Shown: positions 41,616 through 46,581 of the stretch, in pieces
Layout of the letters: every line of letters starts with the position of its first letter
How positions within the stretch are numbered: position 1 is the first letter of the stretch
Assembly: GCA_028819575.1 (NCBI GenBank)
Contig: JAPPLB010000134.1
Span: forward strand, 1-46,581
Direction of reading: 5' to 3'
From: Bryobacterales bacterium
GTDB lineage: Bacteria > Acidobacteriota > Terriglobia > Bryobacterales > UBA6623
DNA length: 46,581 nucleotides
The notes under the pieces: model-generated
What the model saw: the letters and a program-made list of their open reading frames with translations, nothing else
What the model was told of the DNA's origin: nothing
The model's database searches: none
Program-made: the position numbers and the translations under genes

Positions 41616-42734
41616 TCAGGACGGGACTGCTCCGGACAGCACCATGAACACATAGGCTTTGGCTTTTCGAAGCTGATTTCCAGATATCACGAGCTTGATG
41701 TGGTGAATGCCGCGCAGCAGAACAAAACGCCCGGACTTCGCAAAAAGCATCGTCGGTTTCGAAACCCAGTCAGCCAGCGCCTCAATCTTCTCCGGAACCA
41801 CAAAGTCCTCACGGAGCAGGGCTTGCAAAAACGGATCCCAATCGGTCAGGCCGTCGAGCCAATACCGTGAATCCTTGGTATATCTCTGCTTGACAATGAA
41901 TGTAAGCCCGAGCGTCGGGCCGACACCCTCTTCCCGCACGTCAAGATTCGCACCAGTCCTGACGATAGTCATGCGTTCGTTGAATCGTGAAATCACGGAG
42001 TCGACCGCCGAGATCCGACCCGGCCAACCCGTGTTTTCGAGATAGGAACCTATTTCCCGCTGAGATTTGAAACCCATGATCGCCAAACGGATCGCCCGTG
42101 AACGAGAAGGGAACAGGCCGTACGAATCCATGCGCGTATCCGCCGGCTGCGCCAAGTAGACTCGTTCGAGGTTCTCCCGCTCGGCGGCATTCATCTTCCA
42201 GCCCACGCAGGAAACGAGCGCGTCCACCACGATACCGACATCATTCACCTGACCACGGGCTCCGATAATCGGGCGTTCGCCGGGCCGCAGGAACATACCC
42301 GGAAGAGAACGTTCAGCGTCCCGCGCCGAGCCGATGTCATATTCCAACATCAACTTGCGGCCGACGATTTCACGCAGAGGCGAGTTTTCGGCATCGATTT
42401 GTCCGAACAGCCGCGTGATCGCTCTCGCGGTGTCATCGGTCTTGTCGGCAAGCGCTCGCTCACGGAAGAACGCCGCCGTTCTGGTTCCGCTCGCCAGGGA
42501 GACGCCGAAATCCGCCTCCGGGCTGCGTGCATGCAGCGGCAGCTCGAAGCCGAAAGGGAGGGCGCCCATCGTGATCGGAAGTTTGCCGGCGCATTCGAGT
42601 ATGCGGTCCCATTCCGGATTTCCGATGAGAATTGGCGAAATCCTGTTCCGGAAGTGCGTAAGCAATTCACTCAGGGCGCCGCCCTCTTCGGCGAGACGGT
42701 CCTGGGTGAGCGTGAGCGCCTCGTCGCTATCCAT
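41616..42734 (-). CDS. Unrecognised protein in the RiPP operon
   Basis: 372 aa, ATG 42734 with GAGGAGAAG upstream, 15 bases after the YcaO stop. No signal peptide or membrane helix. Notable segments are 'LLTHFRNRISPILIGNPEWD', 'LPFGFELPLHARSPEADFGV', LEYDIGSARDAERSLPGMF, and a basic C-terminus 'HHIKLVISGNQLRKAKAYVF'. I recognise no catalytic motif or family. Its position as the third gene of the operon, tightly spaced, makes a role in maturation, export or immunity of the peptide likely, but the sequence does not say which. Confidence 0.85.
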   Translation of the reverse strand: MDSDEALTLTQDRLAEEGGALSELLTHFRNRISPILIGNPEWDRILECAGKLPITMGALPFGFELPLHARSPEADFGVSLASGTRTAAFFRERALADKTDDTARAITRLFGQIDAENSPLREIVGRKLMLEYDIGSARDAERSLPGMFLRPGERPIIGARGQVNDVGIVVDALVSCVGWKMNAAERENLERVYLAQPADTRMDSYGLFPSRSRAIRLAIMGFKSQREIGSYLENTGWPGRISAVDSVISRFNERMTIVRTGANLDVREEGVGPTLGLTFIVKQRYTKDSRYWLDGLTDWDPFLQALLREDFVVPEKIEALADWVSKPTMLFAKSGRFVLLRGIHHIKLVISGNQLRKAKAYVFMVLSGAVPS

Positions 42735-42749
42735 ATCTTTATCTTCTCC

Positions 42750-45092
42750 TCACACGATTACCGGTGCGGGATTCAAATCGGCTTCACCGAGAGGGCGCTC
42801 GCGGCAGCCCATGGTGACCGGCACGTCGTACAGGCGCCCAGGCGCGAATCTTGCCCAAAAATGGCGCATGCCCGGCACGATGACTCGCACGACAGGCATG
42901 CCGATGTCGGGCCGGGTCTGATCCAGCACCAGGAACTCCATCCCCCTGGCTTCGACAAGCGCGCGGCAATATTCCACGTCTTCGCGCGTGTCCGTCGATT
43001 CGATCACCCGATACTGCGAAGCCTTGCGGAGCGGCTCGTCTTCGGCGGGCGCCAGCCAGGGACAATCGGCGAGTCGAGCGGTTTTCCACCACCAAAGCGC
43101 CAGTGGATCATCGATCCTGGGCCGGCCGCCGCTCCTGGCGGGATGCGGCAGCCAGGTAAGGCACTGGTTCAATTCGCAAATCGCACGCAGGGCCGCTACG
43201 CGCGGGTCGGCGTGGGCGCCGGCGCCGTAAATGATGTCCTCGGTTCGGGCGCGCGGCCTGCGCGAGAGCGCAACGAACGTGGGAATGCCGATATCGGAGG
43301 TGACGTCGAGCATCCACAGATTCCGCTCGCGGCGGGCGTAATAGTCAGAGGCCGATGCGAGGAACTCGTCGTCGAAGCTGGAAAGGTCGACCGCCGGCGC
43401 TTTCAGCCGGTTGTACCACCAGATGGCGAACGAATCGCGCTCGGCCAGTTCATAGAAGCCTTGCAGGATGGCTTCTTCCAGGGTATTGCCCGCAGCACAG
43501 CCGTTGGAATCGGCGACCAGGTCTGCAGGTCCGCGCTCTTCGGCCGGCATGCTGTAGAGCATGGACGTCGGCAGATAGCGATGCCTCTGCCGGGTGATCG
43601 ACCACGCCGGGGTCCAGTCGATTTCAGCTTCGGGATCGAGACGCGGCGGGACGATGTTGTAGGGGTGGCCTTTGGCGTTGATGCTTTTCGCGTTGTCAAG
43701 CTGATCGTTGCTGAACAGTTGCACATCGTTTGGATGGATCGCCTCTTCGCCTCCGGCCAACTCGCTGAATCGCTTGCGGATGCAGATCTCGTCTCCAAAA
43801 CGAGCGCCCGAATAGCGTTCGACCGCCTCGCAGAGCGCGCTGACCTCGGATTGCTCTCGCGTACTGCCCTTGCCGGCGCTCTTGCTGCGCAGGCTGCGCC
43901 GCAGCGACCGCAAGCTGCGGCTGCCGTTGCCAAGATTGGTTCCGGCCCAATAGACATGCAGCCAGGAATCGGACTCATCGGTAGTGCGCGACAGCCAAGT
44001 GACGACACCGCTGATCGGGCTCACCAGGTGGCGGTATTTCGCCAGGGTGACTTCCGGCGCCACCGCGCGCGCGCCGCCGCTGTTGCGATGGGTCTTGGGG
44101 CTTGCTTCGAGACGCAGCGGAACCGGCGGCCGCTCCGGCCGATAGATCGCTTCATCGCCACAGGCCAGGCACTGCGGCCGGCGCATTACCCGATGTTGCG
44201 AACTTGCGAACGCGCCGACATGCATCGCGATCGCCTGTTCGTGAATGGGCGCCGCCTCATCCAGGACCAGCCACTTGACAATCTCCGCAGCGATCAACTC
44301 GTATAGCGCTTCCAGCACGGTGGGCTGAGCAGCGAACGGCTTGAAGGCAGCCTCCTCGCCAGCGTTGTTGCGCAGAAATTCGTGAACTTCCTGATGGCCG
44401 CGAAGGCGGTAAGCCAAGCAGTTCCAGCAGGGTCCTTGTTGATCAGCGCGAAAGACGGGGCCGAACAGCGCCTGCATGCCGAGCGGCCGCACCAGCGTCC
44501 AAGGCGCTCCCGCCTCAAGCTGGCGCCGGTTGACTTCAGCAAGGCGCGCCGCGAGGTAATCCTCGCAGACGATGACGGTGAGCCTGGGGCCGTCACTCCC
44601 CATGCCGGCGCCGCTCTGTTCCAGATGCCGGATCAACCGTCCGTTGTCTCCTTCAACCGCGATGCGCGATTCCGCGAGCCGTTGTTCGACCCAGCGCGGC
44701 GATGCGCCCAGCGACGACCAGTAAGCCGCCCGGCAACGGTCCATGCCATGATTCGCAGAGACGACATAGCCCTTGGCGGAGAGCGAAGCCATGGCCGCAA
44801 GAACATCGGCGGCGGCATGGGCGTCCTCAAGGGCCGCGACAATCTCGTCCAGCGGGCGCCGACCGTCGAGCAGCGGCAGGAGATTGGAATACATCTTGCC
44901 GTGCAGAAGGGTATTGAACGACTCGGAAACCAACAGCGTCTGCTGTTCGTCGAGATCGTGGAATTGCAGGTGCGGAGTCAGTGCGGGAAGCTGTACCAGG
45001 CCCAGGTCCGCGGGGGTCGTCTTCACCAATATCCCGTGCCGGGGCTCCGTGTCCGTCCGGGATTTCCGCGTCGGCTCGGCCGGTACGTTCAT
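42750..45092 (-). CDS. Fused TOMM cyclodehydratase: RRE + E1-like + YcaO
   Basis: 780 aa from ATG 45092, which overlaps the upstream stop as ATGA; a longer frame to 45185 lies inside the neighbour and is rejected. Residues about 40-115 form a winged-helix RiPP recognition element (LVSESFNTLLHGKMYSNLLP). About 120-345 is an E1/ThiF-like domain with paired zinc Cys CWNC (222-225) and CLAC (308-311). About 350-780 is YcaO with ATP-binding Glu residues in ALCEAVERYSG (419-429) and EAILQGFYELAERDS (540-554). This is the one-protein cyclodehydratase that binds the leader, phosphorylates the amide backbone with ATP and cyclises Cys/Ser/Thr. The C-terminus PAPVIV is a modest version of the family's Pro-rich tail. 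Substrate: the peptide at 40977. Confidence 0.95.
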   Translation of the reverse strand: MNVPAEPTRKSRTDTEPRHGILVKTTPADLGLVQLPALTPHLQFHDLDEQQTLLVSESFNTLLHGKMYSNLLPLLDGRRPLDEIVAALEDAHAAADVLAAMASLSAKGYVVSANHGMDRCRAAYWSSLGASPRWVEQRLAESRIAVEGDNGRLIRHLEQSGAGMGSDGPRLTVIVCEDYLAARLAEVNRRQLEAGAPWTLVRPLGMQALFGPVFRADQQGPCWNCLAYRLRGHQEVHEFLRNNAGEEAAFKPFAAQPTVLEALYELIAAEIVKWLVLDEAAPIHEQAIAMHVGAFASSQHRVMRRPQCLACGDEAIYRPERPPVPLRLEASPKTHRNSGGARAVAPEVTLAKYRHLVSPISGVVTWLSRTTDESDSWLHVYWAGTNLGNGSRSLRSLRRSLRSKSAGKGSTREQSEVSALCEAVERYSGARFGDEICIRKRFSELAGGEEAIHPNDVQLFSNDQLDNAKSINAKGHPYNIVPPRLDPEAEIDWTPAWSITRQRHRYLPTSMLYSMPAEERGPADLVADSNGCAAGNTLEEAILQGFYELAERDSFAIWWYNRLKAPAVDLSSFDDEFLASASDYYARRERNLWMLDVTSDIGIPTFVALSRRPRARTEDIIYGAGAHADPRVAALRAICELNQCLTWLPHPARSGGRPRIDDPLALWWWKTARLADCPWLAPAEDEPLRKASQYRVIESTDTREDVEYCRALVEARGMEFLVLDQTRPDIGMPVVRVIVPGMRHFWARFAPGRLYDVPVTMGCRERPLGEADLNPAPVIV

Positions 45093-46581
45093 GCGCGCGA
45101 AAGGAGCGTATCGATCTCGGCGGCAGCACGGGAAGCGGTTTCGATGACCGCAGACTCGAGCGCATCGAAATCCTCTTGCCCGCAAGCGTTCGCAACAAGA
45201 GATTTGACCTTCGGCCCCGCCGCAGTTATGTCAAACCCTTCCTCACCGATGAGGCTCGTGATGCCCTGCAAATCCCGCCACAAGGCCGCAGCTTGAGCCA
45301 GCGGCTCGGCGCCAGCGCCATTCAACACCGCCGCAGCGGTCGGAGCCGGATCGTCGAGGCCGTTTCCGGCGCTTGTCAACTGCAGGAACCGCGCGGCCCT
45401 CTCGACATCGTCCAGCCCACCGCGCATATGGGCGTATGCCGACACGCCCGGCTCGACGGGGTCTTCCAACGGCTCACGCAAGCGGGCCATTCGAGACGCG
45501 TTCGCGCCGCATGCGGCCAGGGCTTCGCGGCGTAGTTCGGCGAAGCGGCGGCCGATTTCGGAATCGCCGCACTCGAACACGCAGCGCGCCCGGGTGAGGG
45601 CGGGAACCGCACCGGAAGCAGGGCTCCCACCATGCCCGGTCAGTTCGGAAAGCGGCAGCGCGAGAAGGGAATCCGAGCCGGGCCGGACCGGGGAGAACAA
45701 CAGGCTGTCCCGCGCCAAGTCGCTCAGGGACTGCCGGAAACGCCGGCACAGACGTTCATTTTCGCCGCTCCGCCGGCCATCGTAGACAAACAGCGTATCG
45801 ATTGCAACGCCGGGATAAACTTCCCGGCTCGCGAGATCGCCCAAGAACACGGCGGCGACCCCGCCCGCGCGCAGAGACCCGGCCTGATCGATCACATCCG
45901 CGACCACGGCGGCAAGAACGGTCGAAATCGACGCTTCGGCGAGATTGGACAGAGCCGTCTTCGCCTCAGCCGGCGACAGGTTTCCGCGCACGGTGTGCAT
46001 GCCGATCTGAAATGCCTTGTCGTTCGACCAGTTTCGGACGATTTCAGCCATTTCCCTTGCATCGGCCGTTGGCAGTTCGGCAATCAGGTCCTTCATTTCC
46101 TGAACGCCCATTTCGCGCGTCCAATAGAGTCTCGTAAGCCCGCGCCGCGCAATCGATTCGTATTCCGGATTCGGTCCGAATCCCACCGGCAGATCGAGAT
46201 CGGTGAATTCCCGATCCTGCAAGTTGTCAAGAAGCTCCGAATGGCGTTCAATCCACGCGGCGAGCCGCGGCGCGGCGCCGAAGATTTCGACGATCGCCTC
46301 GAAGGCGTCAGGCCGCTCCGCGGAAACCGGGCTGTCGTATGCGCTCCAGTCATCGATCTCGGGATAGAAATGCTTGCGCCACTGGTCCACCAACGGATCC
46401 ATCTTTTCAAACCAGCGCTTTGGCCGCAGCACGATGTTCATCATGTCGGCATAGGTTCCCGGCAATTCCGGCGATTCATCGGCTCTGTGAAGCTGGAGCA
46501 GCGGATACTGGCGGGATGCCATCGCATGATGATCCGCATGGCGCTGCATGTTGAAGAACATCCAGTTGCTGAACTTCCAGT
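45089..46581 (-). CDS. AlkB-like di-iron oxygenase fused to a GlnE-like domain (5' end beyond window)
   Basis: At least 496 residues; the frame is open to the window edge, reading WKFSNWMFFNMQRHADHH, so the start is outside. The first about 75 residues contain the third His box of AlkB-type alkane hydroxylases (MQRHADHHA, then SRQYPLLQ and LPGTYADMMNIVLRPKRW). From about residue 95 the sequence is GlnE-like: 'FEAIVEIFGAAPRLAAWIER' then HSELLDNL, 'AFQIGMHTVRGNLSPAEAKT', 'GVAAVFLGDLASREVYPGVA' followed by IDTLFVYD, 'PALTRARCVFECGD', and HMRGGLDDVERAARFLQL. In GlnE the nucleotidyltransferase motif reads SDLD; here it is VAID, so the first catalytic Asp is gone. It is first in the visible operon, overlapping the YcaO gene as ATGA. 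Probable membrane-bound hydroxylase or desaturase with a degenerate binding domain. Confidence 0.85.
   Translation of the reverse strand, partial: WKFSNWMFFNMQRHADHHAMASRQYPLLQLHRADESPELPGTYADMMNIVLRPKRWFEKMDPLVDQWRKHFYPEIDDWSAYDSPVSAERPDAFEAIVEIFGAAPRLAAWIERHSELLDNLQDREFTDLDLPVGFGPNPEYESIARRGLTRLYWTREMGVQEMKDLIAELPTADAREMAEIVRNWSNDKAFQIGMHTVRGNLSPAEAKTALSNLAEASISTVLAAVVADVIDQAGSLRAGGVAAVFLGDLASREVYPGVAIDTLFVYDGRRSGENERLCRRFRQSLSDLARDSLLFSPVRPGSDSLLALPLSELTGHGGSPASGAVPALTRARCVFECGDSEIGRRFAELRREALAACGANASRMARLREPLEDPVEPGVSAYAHMRGGLDDVERAARFLQLTSAGNGLDDPAPTAAAVLNGAGAEPLAQAAALWRDLQGITSLIGEEGFDITAAGPKVKSLVANACGQEDFDALESAVIETASRAAAEIDTLLSRA

Noticed and set aside
42399..44306. 635-aa open frame opposite the YcaO fusion gene
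   Set aside because: It lies antisense to a gene with complete YcaO and E1-like motifs and has no recognisable domain of its own.
45093..45185. Longer start for the YcaO fusion at 45185
   Set aside because: The extra 31 residues are Arg/Cys-rich and lie antiphase inside the upstream gene, while ATG 45092 gives an ATGA overlap and a normal N-terminus.

Overview
The window looks like chromosomal DNA of a GC-rich, non-proteobacterial bacterium, most likely an Acidobacteriota member of the Bryobacterales/Solibacter type. This rests on family content only: two large cytochrome-c-like DUF1549/DUF1553 proteins, a DUF1501 protein, a secretin-like outer-membrane protein, a PQQ-type beta-propeller and ClpC. 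Planctomycetota or Verrucomicrobiota are less likely alternatives. No 16S gene is present.

Positions 1 to about 20,990 are an integrated mobile island whose left end lies outside the window. Its left third (1-4,515) is a run of small conserved hypothetical genes, several with zinc-ribbon Cys pairs. Six of these, plus a seventh gene at 9,424, are preceded by near-identical 49-bp hairpins just 5' of the Shine-Dalgarno sequence. A plasmid-type partition cassette follows (ParA plus a ribbon-helix-helix partner, with an iteron/palindrome cluster upstream), then small phage/ICE-type genes, two-TM proteins and an anchored thermonuclease. The middle (10,758-19,047) is a defence-like block: a 1246-aa SIR2-domain protein resembling defence-associated sirtuins, an AlbA_2/Schlafen-like protein, a DNA methyltransferase interrupted by one in-frame amber codon, and an AbiTii-domain protein. 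The island ends with a serine recombinase overlapping a tyrosine recombinase that lacks the usual first catalytic Arg. It abuts the 3' half of a DinB-family gene, which marks the probable insertion site.

Positions 21,000-39,700 are ordinary backbone: clpC; a shikimate kinase/LolD-like operon next to an SDR gene; a LON-substrate-binding-domain protein; two DUF1549/DUF1553 proteins, one with a DUF1501 partner; a secretin-like protein; a SIS-domain sugar-phosphate protein; tRNA-Leu(TAA); and a beta-propeller protein. A 187-bp element with inverted ends occurs twice (21,447 and 41,393), and its right-hand end occurs alone at three more places.

Positions 39,866-46,581 hold a hicAB pair and a probable undescribed RiPP locus. 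A nitrile-hydratase-leader-type precursor, whose predicted core is only Leu-Cys-Cys-Cys-Trp, has its own strong promoter and faces a three-gene operon: an AlkB-like di-iron oxygenase C-terminus fused to a GlnE-like domain (cut by the window edge), a fused RRE/E1-like/YcaO cyclodehydratase, and a 372-aa protein of unknown family. The expected logic is that the YcaO fusion binds the leader and cyclises the Cys run, with the oxygenase fusion and the unknown protein as candidate tailoring or accessory factors.
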